Below, one piece after another: positions 44,901-56,382 of a stretch of 64,000 bases of DNA (position 1 is its first letter; every line of letters begins with the position of its first letter). The notes under the pieces were generated by a model. That model searched no databases, was not told the DNA's origin, and was given only the letters and a program-made list of their open reading frames with translations. The position numbers were made by a program, and so were the translations under genes. Source of the stretch: Siphonodentalium dalli (Eukaryota; Mollusca; Scaphopoda; Gadilida; Siphonodentaliidae); contig CP136069.1 of NCBI GenBank assembly GCA_032622095.1, positions 101,398,278 through 101,462,277 on the forward strand, written 5' to 3'.

Positions 44901-47753
44901 CATTAACTGCTATATTCTAAAGTTATATATATAAAGCTATATGACCATAAAGGTCTCGTTTCCCAACGTCCACAGCCATTGCCATCGATACTGTAAATTG
45001 TTCTTTAAATACATAGTGAAATAAATGCACCACAGTTCCTGACATTTTCTTGAATAATACCGCCAACATACTAACACTAACCGTGAGAGAGGATAACAAA
45101 AAACGCATACATTCGTGCTATAAAGACATTATCCTTCAGTCCGTCCGACTGTTTTGAGGGAGGCTAGCATATTATTATCCAGACAAATATGTACGTAGTT
45201 GAATCAGAAAGGCTTCGAAACGGATGTGGAAATACAATCCTACCACACCAAATAAAACCGACACGCATGACATTCTATATCTTAAACATGCACCAGGTGT
45301 AGGGGTGGTGTATACCGTGGCCCATTTCATACCCACTATCATGGCGCATGTCCATAAACTAGCACCGCGAGCATTGTTCCACTCTGCTGGGAGATATTCG
45401 ACGAGACAAATGCGGGGCGTCACACAGGTTGCTTCGGATCATGGTCAAGAAGTATGGTAGTCTGTACACTATGGTCTTCTCCTTAGCAGATAGACATCTG
45501 TCCAAGGGAATGAGACAGCTAGCAACCTTCGAAACACTGTCGAATTTGTCCACATATGCCAATACGTTCGCTGAGTTTGTGAGTTGACGAACCATCTATT
45601 GAGAAGCGACTAGCTAACTGGTTCGCCAGGTGTACATGTCGTTATCCCCATGGGGTATGAGACACATAAAATGAGATGACCTTCTGTAAGCTTGTATAAT
45701 CATCGGTCATATACCTTCATAGTTCAAGATGACGCACAAATATCATATTGAGCAAATATTTAAAATCGTAAGCTAGACACCGGAAAATGAAATGTTTGAA
45801 ACGTTATGATTAGAGGGACCCTACTCCCAGGAAGTGGTGAATACTTTGTCGGTGTGAGCTACCTAGATTTATCAGACAAAGAAATGGAAGCTGGTCCAGA
45901 TAATTATGGACGTGACGTGGCAAATCAGAATCTGTTATCAGGTAATTGTTCTGATATAACTATTCGGCGCACCTACGCTTACGGCCATTATCGGCGCTAA
46001 GTGGAGAATGGATTTCGAAATGCCACATCGCGATATTAATTGTGGTTTTCATTTTTCCAGAAGGATACGAGCTATGTTATGCGTTTTGATACCTTCAAGT
46101 TGAACTAGTAGATGGTGTATGTACAGTTTCGTCCATACATACCGATATTATGACAAAAAGTTGAAATTAAGATGTGAAAATATCGATTTCTTTTCAATTT
46201 GTAGCCGCCAATTTAGCAGCGATCTTGGCTGTGAGTATCAATTGCCAAACCCTAATGAATACTTCATGTCACTATTCCATATCAACATGTAATGGTGGAT
46301 AGAAATCGCGAAACAATAACGCCAATCGTAAGAAAGTAAAAGAATGTAGACTTGTTTTCAAATTTCGGTCGCCATTTTGGCCGCCATCTACGATTTGGAA
46401 AACAATATCTTGCATGAGATGTAAGGTAATAACTTCACCTCAGTATTTCCCAACTCAACTGTAAGCATGGGTGGAGTTGTCTCGACAATAATGCCCAATG
46501 ATGTGAATATGAGGGAATTTCGGTGATTTTTCAAAATCTGTCCGCCATTGTGGGCGCCATTTTGGATTTGGGGTACTTTTATTTGGATATGGTACAAGGA
46601 AAGTTCTTCGCATAAGTGTTCCCAACTCAAAATAGTAAGCAGGTGTGGAGTTTTCATGACAATAATGCTCACTGGTGTTAAAATCGGCGATTTTCGGCGA
46701 TTTTTTATTTCTGGTGGCCATTTTGGCCGCCATCATGGATTTGGGTAAATATTCCTCAACTCAGGTATAAGAGGAATCATAGCTCGAGTATCTCCTGCAC
46801 ATATATTTGCATGGGTGTTGTTATAATAGCAATAACATTCATTGATTCGAAACATTACATCGCGTTATTAACGTAGATTCGGCTTTGACCTATTATACCG
46901 GCATTTGGGAAAACGTGATATCGGACAAACATATCCCGCAATGAATGTATATTATGGTCCCCATGTGGTCGAAAATGACTCCTCTATATGATAAATGTAT
47001 AACATGACGCAAAGATGCCAACATTTTCCCACAGAGACAAACGAAAGGTGGTAACATGTCAGAAAAATAGCATATTTTCACATTTCGGCGGCCATCTTGG
47101 CCGCCATATTGGATTCTGGTGTCGGATTTTTGGCTAATTTGTAAGGACTGTATATTAGCATAACGAATCGAGCTGAATACAAGACCGCATGTGATATCAT
47201 CTTTACTATAACGGCAATCAAAGAGACATGGTGCATTTTTTTTTTAAATGGCCGCCATGATGGACGCCATCTTGTCTGGAGTCTCTGCGGCACTTTTTGT
47301 TCTTGTTAACAAGTGAAAAAAATTATAGGAGACCTTAAGGAAGAAAATTAGTGGGGTGAAGTTGAGTCCTGGGGGGGGGGGGGGGTGCAGAGGTCGACCA
47401 ATATCTCCTGGACTATTGTCGGAGCATGTCCATAATTGAAAAATGTGAACGTTTGAAAAAACGCGATTTTAATTATTTGCAATAAATATGTATAATTGTC
47501 ATAAATAAAACTGAAAAGTATATGGTTAGTTGAGTAGTATTGCATTTTCAGAAGGATTCGTTTGCTGATCCGCTTTGCCCAAATTAAAAATCACCATAAC
47601 AACCAAACCAATAGATGCATCTGAATGCATCCTACGCCAAATGTTATGACATCATGATTATATATATAGCAACTGACAGTGTTAATAATTCTGATTGCCG
47701 GTTGCATTTTGTACAAGAAAACCTTACGTGATCCGCTTTGCCCGGGTCTCCCC
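41920..47753. mobile_element. 5.8-kb palindromic element A (TA flanks)
   Basis: The ends are inverted: GGGGAGACCCGGGCAAAGCGG at 41920 and its reverse complement ending at 47753. Both sides are flanked by TA (41918-41919, 47754-47755). Subterminal copies of GCAAAGCGGATC/GCAAAGTGGATC lie at about 42310-42335 on the left and, inverted, at about 47570 and 47730 on the right; such repeats often bind transposase. 42425-47418 is a palindrome with about 2.5-kb arms, high identity outside and low identity toward the centre (about 44900). No transposase is recognised. TA flanks would fit Tc1/mariner-like or other TA-targeting superfamilies. Confidence 0.75.
42425..47418. repeat. Inner palindrome of element A, ATGGC-tiled arms
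   Basis: 'tagtccaggagatattggtc' at the left is reverse-complemented at the right, each followed inward by a C (or G) tract and 'aggactcaacttcacccca'. The left arm has ATGGCGGCC/ATGGCGTCC-type motifs at about 42567, 42729, 43102, 43275, 43447 and 43602, each usually followed by a second ATGGC some 8-10 bases on; the right arm mirrors them. Nearer the centre the two arms hold diverged copies of coding-like sequence (left minus strand about 43900-44620; right plus strand about 45300-46000), for example ...DEETETGLDNAE against ...DKEMEAGPDNYG. Neither is an intact gene. Confidence 0.7.
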
Positions 47754-48794
47754 TACATCGAATCCCTTAGAGACCCTTCCATTTCATTATAGACCGGCCC
47801 CCAGATGAGGGTAGTGTCACACGAAAGGGTAGAAATTTTGACGCTATCTCCAATTATCCTTGCCCCATGGGGTTTCCAAAATACTGAGGTATCCAGGGCG
47901 GAGCAGGTGGAAAATATATTTTTTTGACCTTTTTGGTGTTTTTGACCTGCAAATTTCAGTATAATCAGGAATACCAATAAAATAAGACAAATGTTAAAAT
48001 AAATGTACTTGAATATCATATACTTATTCTATCTGGGTTGCTTAACATTTATAATGTGCAAAAAGTTATATTATCCACCAATTTTTGTGAAAAATTCACG
48101 AAAATTCCCAAAAAATGCATAAATTGCAGTGCTTTTTCAAAAAGGTTTTCTAGAAGATTTCCTATAAAATTTTCATTTTTTGGTATAAAGCTCTCAGTGG
48201 TGCATCAAAATTTTCAGCTTTATATACCTGATTTATTAATATCAACTTCAGCAGCAATGATATCCAAGAAGCCGAGATATTTCCAAAAACTTAACCCACC
48301 CCCCCCCTAAAACTGATTTTCTATCTGAAAATACCTGTCAAGTCAGAATAGCCCGTTTTCGTTCCATTTTGTTAACCAATTCAGAGTCTTATCATATATC
48401 ATGGAATTAGCATGTATATGAGGAGGTTTATGTTATGGTAGAGTCTATTTTTGTTTAAATTTTGATTTTTTGGGGTAAATTAGCTAAAATTTAGATTATT
48501 TTTAAGTGAAAAATGTTTGAAAAATTCCCATGACTTTGTCAGTTTTACGGATACAGCTGCACAACATGCACCACAATGAGCATAAATTCTTCCCCAATAT
48601 CAGACATGAAATGCTATAATCATGTACCAGACCAGAATTAAGAAATAAAGTAAAACTTAACCCTACCCCAAGATAGTGTTCTCAATGCTTTCAATTTTAT
48701 GCTATACTAAACTCGAAAGGTCGTTCATACTAGTTGATAGAATTCATATAATAAATTGCAATAGTTCTGCCCACGGATTATGTAATCTCATCTT

Positions 48795-49066
48795 CACTGT
48801 CACTGTCATTTTCATCAAATGTGATGGTAACAGTCAATAGAATTTCTGTGCAACATCTTACAACTCAGGCTGCCTATCAGCCGTCCATCCATGAAGTGCT
48901 ACACCGGGAGTGGTTGATTTGGCAACGGTTGCAAGTCTCCACTGTTTTGCTATCATGCTGGCTCGTTTTGAGTGTAGAATTAAAGATTCCTCACATGATG
49001 GAAGTGCAGAAAGATCAAGTACATTCTACTGATTCTCGAACTTCTGCTGGAACATTATCCGCCTAG
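48795..49066 (-). pseudogene. Decayed gene in left arm of element B
   Basis: On the minus strand: FQQKFENQ, a stop, then DLSALPSCEESLILHSKRAS, MIAKQWRLATVAKSTTPGV, ALHGWTADRQ. The pattern LPPC..SL..H.KRANY.A..W.......HGW is one I associate from memory with a repeated, uncharacterised protein family in invertebrate and fish genomes. I cannot name its function. Stops and a missing segment relative to the right arm show it is dead. Confidence 0.4.
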
Positions 49067-49419
49067 CTTGATTCACTTTTCTTGAAAGTTGAACATGCTA
49101 ACTCCTCGAGTGTAGTAAACGTGTCACTGTTCCAAATCCAATTCGTTCCTAAATAAGCTATGACTTCCATATATTTTGATCATCTTTCCAGCGAAGGAAT
49201 GTGAAGGAATGGAACCCAACAAGTGCATTCTCCTGTATATTTGAAATATCGATATCACTGACTTGATATCACCTGCCCATTAGCATAAAAATTGATTAAC
49301 TATTATCAGGGGGAAATCATTTAACGTTTCCTCCATCGTGCATAAACGCCATCAAGATGGAGAACTCTGATTAATATATCGTTGAGCTATTGTGGAAAGC
49401 AAATTAGCAACCCAAGGTA

Positions 49420-50945
49420 CACATGTACAATCAACCCAGTAACATACAGTCACTCCATATATACACATAAACACAATACAAATGTCAAGATAGTCACTAA
49501 CTCTATACACATACACCTAACCCATGACCATATAGTCACTCCCTGTATACATATTCACCACTTTCCTGATCATACGTCAATCCTTGTATACCTATTCATC
49601 TCACCATTGGCCATACGGTCACTCCCTGTATACATATTCGCCATGGACAAAATAGCCATTCAAGATAAACATATACACCCCATCTATGACCATAGAGTCA
49701 CTCCATGTATACATATGCATCTCACCATTGGCCATATAGCCACTTGCTTTATATACGTATCCCTCACCCATGACCATATATATCCACACTCGTGTATACC
49801 TGTACACTCCACACATGCTCATTCAGGCACACTAGGTATACACATACACCTGACCCATGACCATATAGCCACCCCATGTGTACCTATTCAACACATTCAT
49901 GATCATACAGTCAATCATTGTATACCTATTCACCTCACCATTGGTCATACATCACTCGCTGTATACATGTTCACCAAACCCATGGCAAAATAGCCACGCA
50001 AGATATACATATACCCCCAACCATGACCATAGAATGACCCCAGGTAAACATATGCACCTCACTAATGGTGATATAGCCACTCACTATATACACATACCTC
50101 TCCATAACCATACAGCCACTCTTGTGTATACCCGTATACCATACATATGACCATACAGCCACACCAGGTAAACTCCTACACCTGACCCATGACCATATAG
50201 TCACTCCCTGTATACCTATTCACCACATTCATGATCATACAGTCACTCATTGTATACCTGTTCACATCACCATTGGCCATACAGTCACTCCCTGAAAACA
50301 TATTCACCTCACTATTGGCCATAGAGTCACTCACTATACATATTTGCCATGTCAATAGCCATATAGCCACTCGATATATACATATACACATCCACACATG
50401 ACCATCCACACGCTCGTCAATGACCATTCAGCACATATCACTTACACATACACACATTATGACTACTGCCATTCCATGTACACCTATACGCATTACACAT
50501 AGCTGCACATCTATTTATCCATTCAGCCCACCATGATCATACAGACAACACATTACCTGTGACAATACAGCCACACAAGGCACACAGGTCTGTACATCCC
50601 ACCCATGACCATACAGTCACTCCATATATACATAAAAACACATATGACAATGTAAGTACATGTACTCTCGTTATTTACATAAACCACAACAATGTCCATT
50701 GAGCCACACTGTGTACACCTGTACTGGGTAGTCATAACCATACAGTCACTCCCTGTATACCTATTCACCCCACACATGACCATACACTCACTCCTTGCAT
50801 ACCTATACATCTCACCATGGCCACCCCATCCATGACCATATAGCTAACCATGTACAGCTATTCGCATCATTCATCACCATACAATAACTCCCATTATACA
50901 TATTCACCTCACCTATGACCACACGGTAACTCCCTGGTTGCCATG
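49420..50945. repeat. 42-bp minisatellite with higher-order structure (inside element B)
   Basis: Monomers of about 42 bp resemble 'cactccctgtatacatattc' + 'acctcacccatgaccatatagt'. A recurring variant with 'cattcatgatcatac' appears at about 49568, 49911, 50233 and 50535, that is every 300-343 bp, so seven or eight monomers form a higher-order unit. The 203-codon ORF over 49382-49993 and the opposite-strand ORFs are products of this repeat, not genes. Confidence 0.85.
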
Positions 50946-51510
50946 TTGACCTCCACCCTGTATCATGTTGATCAATTTTCGGGGGGGGTGGGGCGGGGGG
51001 GGGGGGGGGGAATAAGGCAACTTTAAAATTAATTTGTTATGCCCCATAAGGAAATGGGACAACCAGAATAGAACATTTAGTTGTCAGTTGATTAGCTAAC
51101 ATGTAAAATAACGAAGTGAGTCACAATTTGCTACATTTTCGGAAACGCAGAGAATATATGTGAAAAATGGTTGCCATTTTGAGTAATTTGGTTTATAAAC
51201 ACATTAGTGTGACACATTTAAGGTAGATCAAAACAATAAACACCTTTCATACCAAACATAGTTACATTTTACTTGAATTTTTTTTGCCATTATTTATATC
51301 AAGTTTGTGAGAGAAAAATCCAATACTTCTGGTAATGTCAGTGGTGACAATAGTAGAAATTAACTAAGGTGCATCAGACATGTTAGTGTTCAATGTATAG
51401 AAGGCAGAATAGCCAATTTTATACATCAACCACAACTTCTAAGCGATTGCAGGACAAGATGGGTCAATATCTACCATTTCCACATTTTGGCAGCCAAATA
51501 TACAGAAGAA
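50946..51510. mobile_element. Remnant of a minisatellite-core palindromic element arm
   Basis: Corresponds to 63190-63850: 'ccaccctgtatc', a poly-G tract, 'aatttgttatgccccata', 'gtgagtcacaatttgctaca', 'ggttgccatttt', 'gtgtgacaca', 'ctttcataccaaa'. The A/T-only differences and the G tract (50980-51012) suggest an old, diverged copy. Together with 49310-50945 it forms half of such an element. Confidence 0.65.
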
Positions 51511-51719
51511 TGCAGTTGTTGGGTTCCATTCCTTCACAGATAATAATTACCTTTCATAGTTGTTCCGAAAAGGAAAAAAACACTTCTGGAAGTTGCTGGA
51601 AAGACCATCAAGATATATGGAAGTCATGGCTTACTTAGGAACGAATTGGGATTTGGATAGTGACACGCTTAATACAATCAAGGAGTTAACATGTTCGAGT
51701 AAAGTGAATTAAGCTAGGT

Positions 51720-52069
51720 GGGTAAAGTTCCAGCAGAAGTTTGAGAATCAGCAAAAGGTACTTGTTCTTTCTGCACTTCCACCATGTGAGGAATCTTTAA
51801 TTCCACACTCAAAACAAGCCAACATGATAGCAAAACAGTGGAGACTTGCAACCATTGCCAAATCAACCACTCCCGGTGTAGGACTTCATAGATGGACGGT
51901 CGATAGGCAGTCTGAGTTGTTTGAACCATTCTTTCCCGTAAGATGTTGCACAGAAATTCTATTGACTGATACCATCACATCTGATGAAATTGACAGTGAT
52001 AGTGAAGATGAGATTACATTATCCGTGGGCAGAACTATTGCGATTTATGATATGAATTCTATCAACTAG
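51720..52069 (+). pseudogene. Decayed gene in right arm of element B
   Basis: Open frame KFQQKFENQQKVLVLSALPP, CEESLIPHSKQANMIAKQWR, LATIAKSTTPGV, followed by an acidic C-terminal DEIDSDSEDE and a stop at 52069. Upstream (about 51630-51715) another frame has AYLGTNWDLDSDTLNTIKEL and a stop, likely the preceding part of the same gene. It is the better-preserved partner of the left-arm relic and points outward. The family matches an LPPC/H/KRANY/W pattern I know only as uncharacterised repetitive proteins. Confidence 0.45.
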
Positions 52070-52989
52070 TATGAACGACCTTTCGAGTTTAGTATAGCAT
52101 AAAATTGAAAGCTTTGAGAATACTATCTTGGGGTAGGGATAAGTTTTACTTTATTTCTTAATTCTGGTCTGGTACATGATTATAGCATTTCATGTCTGAT
52201 ATTGGGGAATAATTTATGCTTATTGTGGTGCATGTTGTGCAGCTGTGTATCCACAAAGCTGACAAAGTCATGGGAATTTTTCAAACATTTTAGCTAATTT
52301 ACCCAAAAAAAATCAAATATTTAAACAAAATAGACTCTATCATAACACAAACCTCCTCAGATACATACTAATTCCATGATATATGATAAGACTCTGAATT
52401 GGTTAAAAAAAAAAGGAATGAAAACGGGCTATTCTGACTTAATAGGTATTTTCAGATAGAAAATCAGTTTTAGGGGGGTGGGTTAAGTTTTTGGAAATAT
52501 CTCGGCTTCTTGGATATCATTGCTTGTGATTTTGATATTAATAAATCAGGTATATAATGCTGAAAATTTTGATGCACCAATGAGAGCTTTATACCAAAAT
52601 ATGAAAATTTTATAGGACATCTTCTGGAAAACTTTTTTGAAAAAGCACTGCAATTTATGCATTTTTTTGGCATTTTCGTGAATTTTTCACAAAAATTGTT
52701 GGAAAATATAACTTTTTGCACATCATAAATGTTAAGTAACCCAGATAGAATAAGTATCTGATATTCAAGTATATTTTATTCAACATTTGTCTTACTTTAT
52801 TGGTTTTCCTGCTTATACTGAAATTTGCAGGTCAAAAACACAAAAAAGGTCAAAAAAATATATTTTCCAACTGCTCCGACTGGATACCTCAGTATTTTGG
52901 AACCCCCATGGGGCAAGGATAATTGGAGATAGCGTCAAAATTTCTACCCTTTCGTGTGACACTACCCTCATCTGGGGGCCGGTCTATTA

Positions 52990-53425
52990 TGCAATAAATT
53001 ATATGGAAAAGACGCGTGTAATTCGAAACAAATTGAGTCAGAATATCATTTCATCTTAGAATGTCAAGCCGACGAAAGTATTCGTGAAACTAATGTAAAG
53101 GATATAATTGCAACATGCTCTCATTTCTTAGAAATGACAAATTATGAGAAGTTCAGATTTATTATGCAGAATTAACAAATTGCAACCGTTAACGTTATAT
53201 GACATGATCCGGTCTTTCTTCACCATTCGAGACAATATTATTATATCTAACAACAGCAAGTATACCTGAGATTTTATGACAGTAAATTCACGAGAACTTA
53301 TATGCATATCGTATGTGATTACTCATGTTAAATTATTCTTTTTGTTTATATATGTTGTATTTATTATATGTGCAACTGCCCATTGGGTGTATTTTGCATT
53401 AAATCTCATCTCATCTTATATCCCC
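52990..53425 (+). pseudogene. Third retrotransposon: C-terminal module and 3' end
   Basis: The frame NKLYGKDACNSKQIESEYHF, ILECQADESI, DIIATCSHFLEMTNYEKFRF, IMQN-stop is the post-RT Cys/His module and C-terminus. It connects, after removal of element B and one TTA, to the 30-bp piece before 47787, and through it to 41917. The 3' UTR ends 'gcaactgcccattgggtgta' and 'ttttgcattaaat' followed by an (ATCTC)n-like tail at about 53399-53412. Confidence 0.8.
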
Positions 53426-53429
53426 GCGA

Positions 53430-54164
53430 CGACAGGTTTCATTTACGAGGTGATTTTGGGTATTCTCATCGAGATATCCGCGGACAAAGAACGGCAGTAG
53501 GATGTGCTGCCATACGACTGTGCCAACGACCTTAATTGACCTCGATAGAGGGTGGTAATCTTCACATACCCTACAGATGAAATACTTCGACCACAATAGG
53601 AAGTGAAAAAACTTTATCTTGTAGGGTTGTCACGTGCAATCAAGGCCAATGTCGCTGGCACAGTAGTATGTAGGTATCCTAATAATTCCTATACTGCCGT
53701 TCAATGTATCTGGAAATCGCAGACATCGATAACGTGTTTGCCATTTCCTAATTTCGGGTTACCAAAAATAAAAAAAATATGAAGTCAAATTTCTAAACCT
53801 CTAGATGCTATCCTAGTCTTTATATTACATATATGTATTATATATATTTTATATTTATTATTATTTACTGTCATCTTGTCAAACTCCTGTGGTTACATCC
53901 TGTTCATTGAGAACTTCCTACCATTTGTTTATGTCGCCATTTTGACCAGCCGATTCACTTGCTATTGTTTGTAAAAAAAAAAATCGATTAACTGCATGGA
54001 TAGTGTATACAGAAGTCATGTCAATGGGAATTTTGCACGCTTGAGTGACCAGAAATTCAACGCTGCCGGACAATTGGGTGGCTCAGTCAGCTTCGATCAT
54101 TATTAATGGAGAATTAAGTTGAAGTTGGTGATATGTCCACATTTGGAGTAATCATTTGATCTGC
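53430..54164. other. No recognised feature
   Basis: No gene recognised. AT-rich with a poly-A run near 53972 and a tatata-rich patch at 53825-53865. Confidence 0.4.
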
Positions 54165-55196
54165 TGTCTGAGGGTCAATCCACACCGGCGCGAGCGCGTG
54201 ATTTTTACGACCGTTTTATGTAGTCCGTAGCGGTTAAAAGCGCGCGATTTTTAAATTTACACCAAAAGCCTATCAAGTGGAATCGTGCACGTGTTTCCTA
54301 AATTCTCATAGCGATTGCGTTTATTTTAATTTCATTCTATAATTCCAGTTAATGAGGGTTTTTTTTATATGGGGGGAATTGTGGGAAAAAGTGACTTCAC
54401 AAGCTTGGGATGGATTTGGGGCCAAAACTGAACCAGACGATCCTGTTATTATGTCCAGCTCTTGACAGGCATTTTCTCTTTTCTTTTATCCTGGCACTTC
54501 GCGCGATGGTTTGGGTAGATACTCGTTTAAGTACATCATTTACAGACAGGTGACAAATGCAATGTATATGGACAGTTTATTCAGAATTTGCTAAACATGT
54601 ACATATAAAAGTTTTTCAAACTCATTTAATTGGCAAATATAGTATGTCAAGGGTAATCGTGAACGGGTTTCCTAAATTCGCATAACAATTGTGTTTAATT
54701 GAATTGAATTTCATAATTCCAGTTTGTGAGGGGATTTATTTTTATATGGGGGGGGGGGGTTGTGGGAAAAGTGACTTCACGAGCTTGGAATGGATTGGGA
54801 CCAACAATTAACCAGACAATCCTGTTATTACGTCCAGCTCTTGAAAGGCATTTTCTCTTTTCTTATATCCTGGCACTTCAGTTATAAACGTGTTGCTGAA
54901 GTCCTCCACCACCGTTGTTGTCGCGACGACGAATGAATATGTCGCCTTCAAATAGAAGGAATACGCGCGTATAAATATCCTATTTGACAGCGACCCAATC
55001 ATCCCGCTGGTTTGCCACAAAGCGAAAAATCAATGAAGCATAAAATCACTGCTGTGTTCGCTTCGTGGTCAGCAATTCAGTCGCTCGTGGTGTGAATATA
55101 AAAATCGCGCGCTTTAAACTGCTACCGACGACAGAAAACGGCCGTTATAATAGCGCTCGCGCGTCCGGTGACACAACCTTCATCTGGGGGCCGGTC
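54165..55196. mobile_element. Inverted-repeat element sharing the end of element B
   Basis: The right end 'catctgggggccggtcta' (55179-55196) is the same terminal motif as element B, followed inward by 'gtgacaca' and 'cgcgcgagcgc'. A diverged inverted counterpart lies at about 54165-54260 ('accggcgcgagcgcgtgatt', 'ttaaaagcgcgcgattttta'). The interior holds a 360-bp-spaced direct repeat (about 54285-54500 and 54645-54880) with 'gtgggaaaaagtgacttcac' and 'cctgttatta(t/c)gtccagctc'. The left boundary is approximate. No transposase is visible. Confidence 0.5.
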
Positions 55197-55594
55197 TAAT
55201 TATCATAAAAAAAATGTATGGCCAATTATCAAAATCCATAACGATTATAATGACTTTCGTACGCGTGTATATGAAATGCATGGACTGAAGAGAAATTTGA
55301 TCTAATTAGCAGTTAGTTGTGTTAAGGTCTTTGTGAGCCCAATCTTTCGAAAATAAAGGATTCTGTTCATGTATATTAGTAATCACAGAAACTATGCCAA
55401 TTGATGCAACATTTTAAGAGCATACTGTATGGTGGATTATGTTAGAAATACAAAATGTGAATTTTATAGAGATTTAAAAAATATATATATATACAGGCAT
55501 TGGTCCAAGAAAAACAAAGTCCATATCTAAGAATCAAATATGGGAATGTGTACTGAACACTGTGAAAAATGATGTACTATCAAAATATATTATA

Positions 55595-56164
55595 CTAGCC
55601 GATGAGCCCGACGTTGTCCGGGCTATTCAAAAACCAAATTTCAAGTCGATAGCTCTACCCAGCCCGACGTTGTCCGGGCTATTAAAAAACCAAATTTCAA
55701 GTCGATAGCTCTACCCGTTTCCGATATCTGGTCTGCGCATGCGTGAAGCTGGCGTCGCACGGGCTCGGCGACCCGATAAAATTCGTATTCGGGGCAAGAT
55801 ACATTCACATACCAAATTTCAAGTCGATAGCTCCACCCGTTTCCGAGATCTCGTCTGCGCATGCGCGAAGCTGGCGTCGCACGGGCTCGGCGACCCGATA
55901 AAATTCGTATCCGGGGCAAGATACATTCACATACCAAATTTCAAGTCGATAGCTCCACCCGTTTCCGAGATCTCGTCTGCGCATGCGCGAAGCGGGCGCC
56001 GCACGGGCTCGCCAATACGACAACGTTCACCGCCTGGTCAAACTACACACACGTACCAAGTTTCGTCCCAATCGGTGGAGAATCGTAGATTTTTATAAAT
56101 GACAGAGAGACAGACAAACAAACAAACATACATACAGACAGAGGTCTTCAAAATATATATGAGA
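55595..56164 (-). mobile_element. Non-autonomous Helitron-like element with 122-bp minisatellite (inverted)
   Basis: On the minus strand: A|TCTCATATATATTTTGAAGA at 56164, then GTCTG/GTATG words. About three monomers of 122 bp ('atcggg(t/c)cgccgag' type) match those of 37941-38823. The hairpin AGCCCGGACAACGTCGGGCT is followed by CATCGG and CTAG|T (55595-55598). All terminal hallmarks of a Helitron are present and there is no coding capacity. ORFs on both strands here are periodic artefacts of the monomer. Confidence 0.75.
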
Positions 56165-56382
56165 TTTCTTGACTGTTCTCTGAAAAAATACTTAGAACCA
56201 GTTGATGACAAATGATATATTTACTTGCTTAAACATGGCTGGGTGGATCCTAGCAGGTATGGCTTAGCTATGTCCAGTGTGGTGTGCTGTGCAATATGTT
56301 GACAATAGTTTCAATCAAACTGTACCAGTCTAGCACACTGTTTCTAGTAGTAGGTCACCACTCACTCATAGGATAATCACTC

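Larger units (their letters stand above)
47790..52986. mobile_element. 5.2-kb palindromic element B (TTA flanks)
   Basis: Ends TAGACCGGCCCCCAGATGAG (47790) and its reverse complement at 52986, flanked by TTA on both sides (47787-47789, 52987-52989). Arms 47790-about 49225 and about 51515-52986 are closely related inverted copies. Each carries a decayed gene facing outward. The interior 49310-51510 is a minisatellite plus an ATGGC-type arm, equivalent to half of the element at 59480-64000, so it may have inserted into B. Three-base TTA duplications are typical of the PIF/Harbinger group, but no transposase is seen. Confidence 0.75.

Noticed and set aside
45224-45460. Membrane-transporter-like fragment in the centre of element A
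   Set aside because: The resemblance is to generic hydrophobic words only; the opposite strand and the other arm give unrelated readings, so no gene is called.
45876-45940. Third host exon (tcag|ac...ttatcag|gtaattg) in phase with the two called exons
   Set aside because: It lies inside palindromic element A and aligns with coding-like sequence beyond the supposed splice sites in the other arm, so an element relic is the simpler reading.
49382-49993. 203-codon ORF with HIHLTHDHI-type repeats, metal-binding look
   Set aside because: It is a translation of the 42-bp minisatellite; similar ORFs appear on both strands and in several frames of every array.
55641-56098. Overlapping ORFs with repeated 'ARRPDKIRIRGKIHSHTKF' lines on both strands
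   Set aside because: Periodic artefact of the 122-bp Helitron monomer.
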